DNA of 64,000 bases from Pseudorasbora parva (taxonomy: Eukaryota; Chordata; Actinopteri; Cypriniformes; Gobionidae): contig NC_090174.1 of NCBI RefSeq assembly GCF_024679245.1, forward strand, positions 48,385,974 through 48,449,973, given 5' to 3'. Shown piece after piece: positions 37,623-50,180 of this stretch (its first letter is position 1; every line of letters starts with the position of its first letter). The notes under the pieces are model-generated. The model made no database searches. It saw only the letters and a program-made list of their open reading frames with translations, and was not told the origin of the DNA. A program made the position numbers and the translations under genes.

Positions 37623-38372
37623 AAGCTCCACGCACTCTGGGGAAATTGATTGTCTGGCTGGCCGATCTGAGCGCTTGCAGCTGATGCTGGAGCCAGTTAA
37701 GTCAGGCTTTTTTTATTGAGAGTATGAGGCATTTTTAATGGGAGTTGCATCAATGAACTGTGCAGGCGCTCAGCATCTGCATGCAGAGGGGGGGCTTTCA
37801 CTTTATAGTTATTTGAATACCCTTTCACATCCTCTCTCTCTACTCATGATCTGAGAAGGACAGTGAAGAAGGTGCCCGTCCACCTCAATCATCTTTCCGA
37901 CATCAGCCCAGAATGTGTCTCGCTCTCTCTTTCTGTCCAAAGCCTGACACCTGTCTGCAGCCCCAGACCAGACGGTGCGGTCCATACATACTGAAACCAC
38001 AGAGCAGACACAGATACTCCAATCAATGACACACACAAAGGTCTTTTAGTTATTGTCATGAGATTGTGCTCTACTGCAGTGATCTCTCAATCAAAAGCAA
38101 ACTGATGCCAGGAAGAGTGACTGTGTGTGTGAGGCAGAGAGAAAGAAACTGTTCTTTTCCCATTGATTTCAGCCTCAGACCCCCACTGACTGCTTCTCAA
38201 TAAGAAGTCCAGAAAGGAAGTGGCTAAATCCTGCTGAAATTGGAGGGAGGGAATCAATTTAAATCAAGCATGGCAGTCTCCATCTCTACTGTGCTCTCAT
38301 TCTTTTTTCTTTTTTTCTCAAAGATGCATTTTTTTCCTTTTTAATGCAAAATCATTTTGAAACTTCTTATTC

Positions 38373-39192
38373 ATCAGTTCATCCTTGTCAGTCTACTCAT
38401 TCATCCTCTCATCCATCTATCCATTTGTTCATCCACTCACCAATCCATCCATTAGCTCATTCATATCTACTATCAGTTTCATCAACCATTCATTCATTCA
38501 TTCATTCATTCATTCATTCATTCATTCATTCATTCATCCATTCATCCACCCATTCATTCATTCATCAAATCCACCCATCTATCCGTTCATTCATTCATTC
38601 ATTCATTCATTCATTCATTCATTCATTCATTCATTATCCATCTGCTCATTAATCCATCCACCACCATCTGCTTCATTCATTTATCCATCCAACCATCCAT
38701 CCGCTCATTTATTCATCCATCCATTTGCCAATTCATTCATCCACCACTCACTCATTCATCTATCCATCCACTCATCCATCCATCTGCTTTTTCATCCATC
38801 CAGCCATTTAATAATTAAGTCATTAATTTGCTCCATCCATCCATCCATCCATCCATCCACCTACACATTCATTCATCCATCCACCACCTGCTTCATTCAT
38901 CCATTCATCTGCTCATTTATCTTTCCATCTATCCATCCACTCATTCAGCCATCCATCCATTCAGCCATCCCCAATTCATTTATCCGTCCTTCACTCATCT
39001 ATCAATCCACTCTATCAATCCATTTATCCATCCAGCCATCCAATAACTCATTCATTCATTTGCCCCATCCATCCATCCATCCATCCATCCATCCATCCAT
39101 CCATCCATCCATCCATCATTTATCCATCCACTCTATCCATCCAGCCATCCAATAATTCATTCATTCATTTGCTCCATCCATTCATCAATCTT
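38373..39192. repeat. ATTC/ATCC tetranucleotide array
   Basis: Blocks of (ATTC)n (38488-38535, 38586-38636) and (ATCC)n (38831-38858, 39066-39117) are joined by degenerate CATCCAnnCATT units, about 0.8 kb in all. The absence of stop codons in the repeat leaves a 256-codon frame of Phe/Ile/His/Ser/Pro, which is not a gene. Confidence 0.95.
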
Positions 39193-40945
39193 TTGTTTAT
39201 TTTTTGAGATAGGACGGTACTGGAGACTGGATTCGCAACAAGTCAGTGTGCTGCCAACAAGACTATCGGCTCCAACCACTCATTCATTTGAATTATACCA
39301 GTGAAGCTCTTTCACTTCCTGTTCTCAAACTTCACATTCACACTTCTTTAAAATTTCAAAAGAACTGCAGCAGGTGCCCATGCATTCCCAAAAAAGCTGT
39401 CCTTTTAACCTTTTCCTCTTTCTCAAGAAGGAGAAAGCAGAACGATGCTACGCTGATCAGCGAACAGCAGGAGGACATTGCCATCCTATTACGTTTAAGC
39501 TGCTCTGAGCTTAGAGCTGAACCGAGGGTATAGTGGTTAGAAGTTGCTTGTTCCTCTGCTCGTCTGCCTGTCCTCACAGTAATCAGCTTGTGCATATGGA
39601 ATACTGCCACGCCAACAAAACAGAACTCGAGGCATATGGAATGTTCTAAAAGAAGGACAACCCCCTCTTCCTCTCTATTCTTTCCTTTCTTCTCTCCTTC
39701 TCATTACAGGAAGAGCTCCCTCAGTTTAAGTCTAATCTGAAGATTTAAGCAGAGCCCTGGGATCTTCGGTCGGAAAAAACAGTAGGCTGTGCTTTACTTT
39801 CTTTAATCTCTCGGAGCCTGCCAGAGCGAGATTTGTTGGTCTGTAAAATTCTTATGAACCTTGAACAAACATGGAGATACATATAATAATATACACAATT
39901 GTACAGTGTGGCAACCAGAGTACCTGTTCAACATGGGTTACTCGTGCATAAACCGACTTATGGAAAATGAGCAGATTTGTTTCAGCGTGTATATTTGCAT
40001 ACGGGTAGGTCTGTAAGGACATCCACCACTGCAAATGTTTAGCTAACCCGAAGGTTGAGCAACAAGCCTTGAAGCCATGGCAGGGAACCTCTAGAGTAAA
40101 GTCTTAAATTCTTGCTGATTCAAAGGCTATTGAACAACAAAAGAAAAAAAACAACAACACTACAAATGTTTCATACAGTCACAAAACCCAGACATTCCTC
40201 ACAGAGCAGCACAAAGTAGAGGATGGAGTAGGGTAGTGTAGTAGTTCAGAAGAGTACGGGTTTTTAAACAAGGGCCTGAGGGTCTGCAAGATGGTATTAG
40301 GATGAAGACCTGCATGAATCTGGATAAATTGAGAATGTTATTTAAAAACGTTTTACACAACACATTTGACAATATTACCATTTAGTTTCTAACGAATGGT
40401 TAAAAGTAATACTAAAATTAATTGGTAAAAAATGGGTAAATTTATCGTTAATTTATTCTACTGAGAGCAACAGGATTTTAGAACAGTTAGAAAAATATCT
40501 GCATAGTTTTGTGAAAAAGGTAAATATTTTCAGATATTAAACAATTTGCTTTAGTACAATGATAATAAAAAAGTTGATTATTTAATTGGTTTGTATTTAT
40601 AATAAATTACATTTTTCTAGCTTGCCCTGCAAGTGGATCATCATCCTTGGGGATCCTTGGAATCAAAATACCACTACAGTAGAATGGAGTATACAATACG
40701 ACAAGAAGAGAGACTCAAGTACAATATAACAAATACACTAAAAAACTAAGCTAAATACACACTCACATTTAATTATTTAATATGAGCGTTCCATCTCATC
40801 AGAAGGAAGTAAATCTAATATAATGTGCTAGCAATCAGCAAGCCAAATCAGTTTGCTGTCAACCACTTGTATTTGCCATTTATGATAAAATTAATCTAAA
40901 ACAAAGAAAAAAGAAATGTAAACTCTGAAATACATTTCTGCTTAC

Positions 40946-41051
40946 ATTTGCGGTTGATGTGTTGCGTTGGCTCAAGACTCTTGCTGCTGCTGCAGACGGC
41001 CGTGGTGTGCTGGGGTGCAGGGTTCTGCCTCCTCTGCAGACAGGCCAGCAT
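40946..41051 (-). CDS. fam222a: fam222a, first coding exon (35 codons plus one base)
   Basis: The minus strand reads ATG CTG GCC TGT CTG CAG, giving MLACLQRRQNPAPQHTTAVC, then a Ser/Lys stretch ending HINRK plus one T before the donor GTAAG (40945-40941). Human FAM222A also begins MLACLQ, is followed by QN, and ends this segment RKC at the same exon junction. The leftover T joins GT of the next exon to make TGT (Cys), so the spliced frame continues [15 protein letters not shown], matching human RKC...M..ARYP. The ATG has G at -3, and an in-frame TAG lies 24 nt upstream (41078-41076), which fixes this as the first possible Met of the frame. The exon is too short to be found by ORF length. It lies 21.7 kb from the next coding exon. 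Confidence 0.93.
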
Positions 41052-41103
41052 GACTGCGCAAACGCAGGTACGATTCTACAGACACTGGATTGCCGAGGCC
41101 GAC
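41052..41103 (-). other. fam222a: Probable 5' UTR part of the fam222a first coding exon
   Basis: The minus strand reads ...CTATTTTATTCTGCAG followed by GTCGGCC and then the ATG exon. The TTTTATTCTGCAG is a good splice acceptor with AG at 41105-41104, so the exon probably begins at 41103 with 52 nt of untranslated leader. The leader has an in-frame TAG at 41078-41076. If this acceptor is used, at least one further untranslated exon lies upstream at higher coordinates. I could not identify that exon or the promoter. Confidence 0.55.
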
Positions 41104-41194
41104 CTGCAGAATAAAATAGTTGAAATGGTTAATGATGGAGTCAGAGGATTAAGCAAGACTAATTTAAACAGTATGAAAATATACATTATAAAAC

Positions 41195-41285
41195 ATCGTT
41201 TGGGAGGGAGATTCCCCACTTCTTTATGTAAAGCTCTTTGAGTACCCAAAAAAGCACTATATGAATGTGGCAAATTATAAAATTA
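41195..41285 (+). repeat. SINE3-type 3' tail fragment
   Basis: GGGAGATTCCCCACTTC, TGTAAAGCTCTTTGAGTACC and AAGCACTATATGAATG parallel the tail of the 11571-12130 element. It lies about 90 bp upstream of the fam222a exon acceptor. Confidence 0.75.
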
Positions 41286-41350
41286 TTATTTGGGAACCAG
41301 AAGACTGCCCATGTTTACTGTAAAAAAATAAAAATAAATAAATAAATACA

Positions 41351-41352
<2 letters not shown>

Positions 41353-41440
<88 letters not shown>
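41353..41440. repeat. (TA)n microsatellite
   Basis: About 44 TA units. Confidence 0.97.
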
Positions 41441-41442
<2 letters not shown>

Positions 41443-42698
41443 TAAATATTAGAAATATTAAATAAAAAAAATAGAGTAATATATAATACGGCTCCAACAT
41501 GCATACAATGCAGTTCTTTAACTCGTACCTGTGATGCACAGGAGGAGGACACAAACACACACACACACACAGAGAAGTTTTAATGCTGCTCCAGCTGCCT
41601 CTCGGCTCTGTGGGCTGAATTACAAACACACACCTGCTGCATCACATGGGAATCTAGCAGCCCCGTGCTTCCTGGCCATCCCACAGCACCCATCCATCAG
41701 CAGCCTATCACTTCCCTCAGTCACAAGAGGAATAAAGCACCCTTCACTGCTCACAACACACACACAGTAGGAACAAAACCTTGCACTGACCTCCTGACAA
41801 CACTTTCTAAGATTTTTTGTGTGTTTTTTTAATGATGGGGATACCGAGAGAGAGAAAGAGAGTTTGTCTGCAGATCAGATGGTGACTGAAACGGTATTTT
41901 GTCCAAAAAGGTCTCGAGGCGATTTTCCAGGAGTTTGTACTTGGAGTGTAAATGTCCATATTGTGTGTGGGAGTATGTGTAACATGCTGATGAGTTGGGT
42001 GGGGTGGGGGGGCAAATGCCAAGCGCACATCAGGGCCAGTGACGGGCGTAATCAATCTCCCCCCGGGCCATAAATCTCTGGCTGCATTCCTACTCTGCCT
42101 CCCTCCATCTTCAGCTCTTTCGCTCCAGAGGAAGAAGAGAAAACGGGGCGCGCTGCCAGACAGTCGACACAGGAAACAGCAGCTCTTTTGGAGAATGCGT
42201 AATAGGACCATCTGACTATGTTTCAGGCAGCACTGACGCCCACCAGCCGACAACCAGACTAGCAAAGAAAGTGTAATAGTAAGTTACAGGAACAATCCTG
42301 CTGGAGTAACTTTACAAGAAGTGTCTTGCTCTTGGGTACAATGGAGGATTCGAACTTGCAACCTTTTGGCACTTAAAAAACATAAGTAAAAAAAATATAT
42401 TCTCATAGGTCCAAATAAAAATGAATAAAAGATAATTCATGTACTGTTTGATATGATATATTACCTTTACAAGCCATCTACATTAAAAATGCAAATACTT
42501 CTATAGCAATAATAATTGCAGAAATAAGTTTTAAATAAACTTTGGCAGCCCTAAAATGCTAAACCAAAATAAAAAATAAGACTAGAAAACTTAGAACAAA
42601 TTTAATAAATTAAAATGAACAAATACTAAAAAGTAAAAATAAAAATATAAAATGGAAATAAATCAAAGCCATAATAACCCTATAGTGAAACACTTAAC

Positions 42699-42951
42699 AT
42701 GGTTCGCCTAAGTAGGTACGACATGTTCCTGGCTGAATCAATATCCTTGTTTGGAACAGCATTCCTGTCAACCAATCAGGTTTTAGGATTAGGCTTATGG
42801 CTGGGGTTAGGGGCTTGAACAACATTCTTAATCTATTATCCCTGTGATTGGTTAGGGTCAGGGGTACAACTAGGGCTATAATTTATAGGCATGTTGTTCC
42901 AGCACCAACAAAAGATCTAGGAACATGTCCACCTTGGCTAAATCAAACCAT
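42699..42951. mobile_element. MITE with ATGGTT...AACCAT ends (253 bp)
   Basis: The left ATGGTTCGCCTAAGTAGGTA, GACATGTTCCTGGCT and TTGTTTGGAACAGCAT correspond to the reverse complement of the right end (ATGGTTTGATTTAGCCAAGG, GACATGTTCCTAGAT, TTGTTGGTGCTGGAACAACA). The centre is also inverted (AACCAATCAGG against TGATTGGTTAGG). Non-coding. Confidence 0.75.
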
Positions 42952-44305
42952 GCCGGAGGGCAACTGGGTAAATTACAGCTCTTTAGATGGCAACGTGATT
43001 AAACTGAAGCAGAAACATCTTGATGCTCAATAAAAACGCTTGACAACCCTTTACCACCCATCTTGTCAGTCAGACTTTCTGAGGGAACAAATCCTCAAAC
43101 TGTGAACAACAACCGAAAACATGCAATCCACGAGTGTGCTGAATCGCTCCGTTTTATTGACATGTGAAATCTGTGTTATTTAAAGATCCAGGCTCATCGG
43201 TAAACATCTCTCTCTCGCTCTCTATCTCCTCAATGGCTTTCTGTCACAGCGGGGAAATGGATTAGCCCTTCCTGAGACTGTTTCCAAAAATCTGCATGTG
43301 AATGCAAGCAGATGATGTGGAACTGAGCAGAGAATGAGAGCGAGATCGACAAGCGACTCAGGTCTGCCTGTCAATATTTATTTATAGTAAACACGCATGC
43401 ACTTTGAAATTGTGCAGCTATGTCAGCTAACATATGCTTAACGTATTTGAACAAATCAGTTGCAACACCAATAAAAATCACCACCACTATATACTCATCA
43501 TTGTCTCCCTTCAGTCGAAAGCTGCATCAGCTCAACACACAGAACAGCAAACGCTGGAAGATTTCTGCAATTGCACTAGTGAGTCTGCTTCCTGAGATAC
43601 AAGCCATATTGCAAATTCTCTTATCACTGTTATTTCATAAAACTAGAGGGTTTATAAGCTGGCAATGGGAACAAACCTCACACACACCTGAAAACAGTGA
43701 GACATTTTCCAGGAGATATGACTGAACTCTTGCATCACTTTTAAGAAACAAGGTACGTATAGCTAAAACCGAGATGGCATAGATTTGGTTTGTATTTAGC
43801 ATATGATTTTCATCTAAAGCCCCACAGCCACACCGACTTCATAGACATCCCTCTTGAACATCCTGAAGTTAAGTCCCTTGGTTAAGGTGAAGGCTCAAGT
43901 TCCAAAATGTGTGTTCAGAGCCTTCAGACCTACTAACACAGAGCAGAAGGTTTCAGCGCAACACAATTTTAAAACTATCGCACCTCACAATGAAAGAAAA
44001 AAATTTCACAGTTAATATTGTTTAAAAAGCTTTAAAAAATAGATTTAGCATTATATAGAGATGCACATATATTTAAATTCTTACAGATATGTATTTTCAT
44101 GCTACAGTGATATCAGATAAATATTAGACCCATAAATATAATTCAACACTATTGAGTGTTAAGTTTAATTTTCTTTTTTTTACCGGAAAATGAGGTTTAA
44201 AACTTTAATTGAGCATTAAATGATGATAAAGGTCATCTAAAATGTAATGATAAAGTAACATACACAATTAAAAATATATTATAAAGAAAAATGCACTTAT
44301 ACAGT

Positions 44306-44558
44306 ACCAGTCAAAAGTTTGGAAACATTATTTTTAATGCTTTTGAAAGAAGTTTCTTATGCTCATTAAACCTGTATTTTTTTGATCAAAACTACAGAAA
44401 AAAAACAGTAATATTGTGAAATATTATTACAATTTATAATAATGTTTGTCTATTTCTGTGATGCAAAGTTGAATTTTCTTCATCCATTACTCCAATCTTC
44501 AGTGTCACATGATCCTTCAGAGATCTTTCAAATATGCTATACCAAACTTTTGACCGGT
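44306..44558 (+). mobile_element. R3 copy, short form with both inverted ends
   Basis: The left end is ACCAGTCAAAAGTTTGG and the right end reverse-complemented is ACCGGTCAAAAGTTTGGT. The interior has the family segment CAGTGTCACATGATCCTTCA and CAGTAATATTGTGAAATAT. About half of the usual interior is missing compared with 48385-48861. Confidence 0.82.
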
Positions 44559-45235
44559 TTATTAAATTCGTATATAAAAATCGACTGCTATGGTACTGAT
44601 ATTCACTCATCGCTGGTTGGCAGTTTCTCTCATTGGGCTGACATCCAATTTCTGATTGGCTGCGGATGGGTTGTGCTACGCAGCAATTTTTGCTTTCAAT
44701 GGGAATAGACAAACAACACAACTATTTAGAACAAAATTCTCCAAATGAGACATGTAGCTTAGGTCAAAGTAGTCTGTGCATAAATCAGTTTCCATAATGA
44801 AAGTGGTTTTGTATCTGTAACCATATACAGTTTCAGGTAGACACGCACTTAGTTTGTCTGATGCATGCCGAGATCTCTGGCGGCGGAATTAACCTCACGC
44901 TGGCCTGAGCCCCCTGAATTCTCTGAAGTGCACTTCTGTGGGAGAGGCGAAAAGATCGATAGGCTGGAAAGTGAGGGGAAGGTGAAACCAAAAGGTGTTA
45001 GTGAGGATAAAAGAACCTAAGACAAAAAGCATGACGGGTAAAAGTTGATTTCCTGTCTATAAAATCCTCCATTATGACCAATATAGACTCAGCCTGTAGG
45101 GATTCTACATATATTGATGTTAAGGTTGGAGAGAGGAATGAGCATTTGCGTTTGTCTGCGGTATCTTGGAGCTGAGGGGACGGAAAGGAGGGGGGGATTC
45201 TCTTCCTAATTGAATGGTGACCTGCCAGCTTGGTG

Positions 45236-46246
45236 TGAGTGTGTGTGTGTGTGAGTGAATGTCTGTGTGTGTGAGACAGCGAGCCCCATGCAGTGCTTTT
45301 AAAAGGCCTGTGCGTCTCCCCTCTTAATAAGCCCAAACAAGTTAATCCAATCGACACACCCAGACCCTTTTCTTCGGCTTTAACAAGCAGCCACTACAGT
45401 CCCCCATAATCCCTCACACACACTGCACTGCTGAATGGAAAGCAATGAAAGAGCCCATTAGAGGGACAGACAGAGTCCCCGACCCCTTAACTTCACTACA
45501 CACACACACACTTAGACACTCAACACTGTTATATAAAAAAACACACACACGCTGCTGAACACGCTGAGCAGGCAACATTACAAAATCAGAATAACATTAG
45601 GTCACACACACACACACACCAATAATGCAACAGGACAAGGACAAACGAGAATGCAAAACACTCACAAACAAACAAACAATCCTTCAGAGGGGACATCTGC
45701 AGACGGGCACGCACAAAGGGACATAAATCCAATGACTGTTAACAAGACACGCACACACAGGAGACCCGGCGCTTCCTAACAACACATGAATGCAGGAGAG
45801 GACGTAAAACCCATTGAGCGCAAACAGTCCTGCTGACAACAAACAAACAAACAAACTGCACATTTTTCCACTATACATACAGTCTCATTCAATAGCTAAC
45901 AATATTCGCAGACAATATCCACATCTGCTAAAGAGCCCGCCTCCATTCCAGGGTTAAACACAGGTCAGCCATTGTTGCAAGCATAAGCAGATGGAAGATG
46001 GTTTATTTTGCAGCTCGAAGAATGAGCATAAACATATTGCAGTGGTAAATTCTTGCTTTTTTTTAGCCCTCAACAGGGTCTGCAAACGGGAGCCGGATGA
46101 TAACATGATGAAGTCTATCTCTGTCACAGCACGCAAGACCACGCGCCTGTTATCTTGAATCACGCTACACTAGCCCACATTAACGCTGTCACATCGGTGG
46201 CTGAAGCACCAGCTAATTGACCTCTTATACGAGAGACGCTGAATGA

Positions 46247-46277
<31 letters not shown>

Positions 46278-47834
46278 AGATCACATGGAAGAACTTTCTG
46301 TCTAAAGCAGTGCTGATGCAGCCACAAAATTATTTTCTGAACATTAGAAAGACATTTAGACATTTTCAAAGTAGCAGATGCATCAATAGCGCAATAGGGT
46401 GAGCAATCAATAAACCTGTCGGGTCGCGCTTGCTTAGATTTTTCGTAGTTTGATGGCAAATGAAAATGTAAAACATTTGAATTTGAAAACAAAAATTAAC
46501 GTTTATATAAATATAAAAGAAATGCACTGATATCATTTTTTTTTAAAACTATTTTAAATTACTAGCCACTGAGTGATAAAAGACCAATATTGAAATTCTA
46601 CACTATTATGTCTAAATAAACTGAAAATAAAGAAAAACTGAAACTCACCCTTTAATGCTGCAAGTGAGTTTAGCCATTATAACGTACAGTGTGAAAAATG
46701 GATTTTCACTGTGAGATTCCATTTAAAAGTTTTATTAAATCATTACTTTTATACTTTTAATATAAAATATTCAAATGATGGCAAATGTAATCTAAATGCA
46801 AAAATAGTAGTAAAATAATAGTGATCATGCACAATTAAATATTTTATACTTTTGAATAAATTAATAAATTAGCGAGCTACAGCAGTGTAAAGGTCTCTCC
46901 TTACCAAGCATTTGAATACAACAAATTGTAAAAGAAAGAAAGATCGCACAGCAGAAGTGTAGAGGTCACACATCTAAATAAAGACACATCGGAGCAATAG
47001 GCTGTCCGTTAAACTGCAACAATCCACAGAAAAGAACAGCTAAACTAAAAAAAAGCCCAGTGTTGGCCATCACACTGTTTGTCACACATCTGAACTCATT
47101 CACATAACACAAGGACCCTGTTTAGGATTAACACAGAATGAAAACAATGGTCTATTCTATGCACGACACCCCCACCCCCCTGAAGGCATTCATTTGTTAG
47201 TGTGAATATTCAAGTGTCTTCTCTTGCTGTATTTTGTTCATTGTTTGTGCTGTTTGATCACAGCCTGAGGGGCTGAAGTCTGAAAGATGAGGCGCTGTCA
47301 TTTGAGGGAGGGAGAAAAAGACAAATAATTTAATCATTCACGTTGACGTGGAGTTATGATAAATAAAAACTCAATGTACCATCAATGGTTCAAATCAATA
47401 AAAAAAAATTCAAGCTGAAAAGTTCACATCAATGTACTGTATCAGTGTTCACTGAGGACACACTCCAGTATCCCAGAATGCACCTGCAGGCCTGCTGACC
47501 TCAATTTCCATTACCACTGAGTGAGGAACAATCAATTACTGGGAAAAATAAATGTTGCATGCACAAATAAGTATGCAGCTGGTTAATAGGACTTTTTATA
47601 CTACACACACACACACACATACTTTATCAGACATTGTTTCCTCTAAGATTATCAGTTTTCTGTCCAATAATCAGAGAGACAGTGAGCGAGAGAGCGAATA
47701 ACAGCCTTGCCTGGCCCTAGTGGCAGGAAATATCCGCCACCTTCCATATCACACAGCTGTCCTGATAAAGACCCGCGTTATCATTCCCCTTCCGAGGGAC
47801 ACGAGGTAGTGAAGGTTAGGTATGTGTGTAATTC

Positions 47835-47878
<44 letters not shown>
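45236..47878. other. Non-coding stretch with several short CA/GT runs
   Basis: GT/CA runs lie at about 45236-45254, 45603-45619, 46252-46277, 47604-47619 and 47839-47878. The rest is unassigned A/T-rich sequence. Confidence 0.7.
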
Positions 47879-47880
<2 letters not shown>

Positions 47881-48384
47881 CTATCTGAAGGTGGCAAGAA
47901 GGAAATGTGTGTGGAATGGTAATCTTTTGATAAGTCTCAAATATGTGTACATGCTCGCAGGAGCCTTCAAAAGAAAGGGATCCCAGTTCATTGGTGCCGA
48001 GACATTTGGTCGGCTGCAGTCGGCTGACAAAGCTGCTTTGCAAAATGACATACAAAGCAGATCGCTTCCAAACACACGCCAACTCTACCTGACACGCTTG
48101 TGTAATCGCACAACTTTGACTCCCACGTGACTGAGAACATTAGAGGGTTTCATGAAGTCTCCTCTGCTAGTCTTGAAAAGAGCTTTAAAACGCCAGCACT
48201 TTTTAAAGTGGATGCCTGGGAGTTCACTTAGGTTATTATAAAATATATATATATAATTTAAAAATACAATCAAATGGTATGTTCAGAAATATTCAATTAA
48301 TATTAAAATTAAAACATTTTGTATGATTATTATCAATGTTGAAAGAGTTTCATTTTTTAGGATTACAGTATTTATCCGAAATAA

Positions 48385-48861
48385 AACGCTTTTGTAAGAT
48401 TGTACTACCAATTTTTTTTTTTTTTTTTGGGTGGGGGAAGAGACTTAAAGAAATTATTATGTTTATTTAGCAGGGATGCATTAAATTGATCAAGTGACAG
48501 TGTATTGTTCTTTTGAACTTTCTATTTATCTAAGAATGCTAAAAAAAAATTACACAACTGTTTCAACATTGATAACAATCATAAATGTTTCTTGAGCAGT
48601 AAATCATATTAGAATGATTTCCGAAGAATCGGTGACACTGAAGACTGGAGTAATGATCCTCAAAATTCAGCTTTGTATCACAGGAATAAATTACATTTTA
48701 AAATATATTAAAATAGAAAACATTTATTTATATTGTAATAATATTTTACATTATTACAGCTTTTTTTGTATTTATAATAACATAAATGCAGCCTTCATGA
48801 GCAGAAGAGACTTCTTTAAAAACATAAAAAAAATCTTACCGTTCTAAACATTTTGACCGGT
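48385..48861 (-). mobile_element. R3 copy, longer form
   Basis: It ends at TTCTAAACATTTTGACCGGT. The interior contains GCAGGGATGCATTAAATTGA, TTTCTTGAGCAGTAAATCAT, GACACTGAAGACTGGAGTAA and AATTCAGCTTTGTATCACAG. The left end is degraded near a poly-T tract. Confidence 0.78.
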
Positions 48862-48889
48862 TGTGTGTGTGTGTGTATTGTATGTATGT

Positions 48890-50180
48890 GTATATGGCCC
48901 TGTTTGACGATCTAAGCACATGATCTAAAGTGCATGGCGCCAGTGAACATAGGGCTTGTCCAAATCCACCTTTGCTAGTTTAACAAAAGAAAAAAACGGT
49001 CATTGAGACCGGCGCATGGTCCAAAAGGGTTGTCCCTATACTCTTATGTTTAGTACACATGGGCGGCTATTTTCATAAACAGACATTTTCAACCTCTCCG
49101 GTTTCAAAAAATAACACCGTGCAAACGTACCCATGTAAATATGCTGTCAAGAGCATGCCAAACCTGTGGGTGGCGGTGTAACGAAAAGCTCAAGCCCACG
49201 TGACGCGGTCTGGTTTTTTGTGTTGGAGGGAGTTGTTGCTGCAAAATTGCTGACCTTTGCTCCTCGACATAATAGAGCAGCTGTATTTGCAAATGCAAAC
49301 ACACGTAAAGAGTACGCACCAACATAAATGCGACTCCTACTCTGAATGCTTCCATGATCACATCAAGTAAACATAGGTTTCACTTTTGACGTGGGTGCGA
49401 GCTCTGGCGCATACTGTGACGTTGGCTGCCTAAACACCCGTTTGTCTCAGTTTACATACAAACGTGCAAATGAAGATTTTCAAAATCTCCACTCTGGCCG
49501 GAGTTTTTAGAAAGACTTGTTTTCAGAGGCAAACTCTGTTTGCGTGTAAACGAAGGGCGCAAATGAAGGGAAATGTCTCTGTTTTTAGAAATAATTTACG
49601 TGTAAACTGGGCCTTAATGAATAATAAGTGTGCGTTTTTGGGCACAACAAATCAGATTCTCGTTTACATGGTGGAATTTCTCTAGCTAGCAAAGAAACGG
49701 ATCTGCCCATCCAATGACGCCTGCTTGCTCATCATTACTGCAAATAGGGAGGCTAATTCTGATACATGTAATGACTATCAGTTATGACATGTAGGCATTT
49801 TTATATTTATGTACACAATAATAATCTTTTACAGTTAAATCCTTTACATTTTTCATATTTTGAAAAATGTTTGTCTGCTGCCTGTGTGTAATAAAACAAA
49901 ATGTGTGCACACATTGTGGACCCCGCTGATAGGCGCATATTGCAAACACACCCTTTACGTAACACAAAAGTACTAAAAAAAAAAAATCAATGGCGCAGTT
50001 TTTAGTTGCCTCAAAATAGCAACGCACCAGAACACACCTTGTTTTCAGATCAGCACACCCATGGGTGAATAGATGGGGGCAAGTGCATCTGTAATTTAAA
50101 CAACGTGGCGCTGGACGTGAAAATGAAAAGTGCAACGGGATGAAACTAGAAAAAAAACACTTGCATTGTGCTGGGTGTTT
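48890..50180. repeat. Composite of degenerate nested repeats
   Basis: The outer part (TGGCCCTGTTTGACGATCTA ... GCTGGGTGTTTGGCC) appears interrupted by a block at about 49045-49617 that ends GTGTAAACTGGGCCTTA, a terminus common in fish hAT MITEs. The outer boundaries are uncertain and no coding frame is seen. Confidence 0.4.

Noticed and set aside
38385..39155. 256-codon open frame
   Set aside because: It is a translation of the ATTC/ATCC array; the Phe-Ile-His-Ser pattern follows from the repeat, with no independent coding evidence.
40948..41241. 97-codon plus-strand frame
   Set aside because: It is antisense to the fam222a first coding exon, whose minus-strand reading matches human FAM222A with a correct splice donor.
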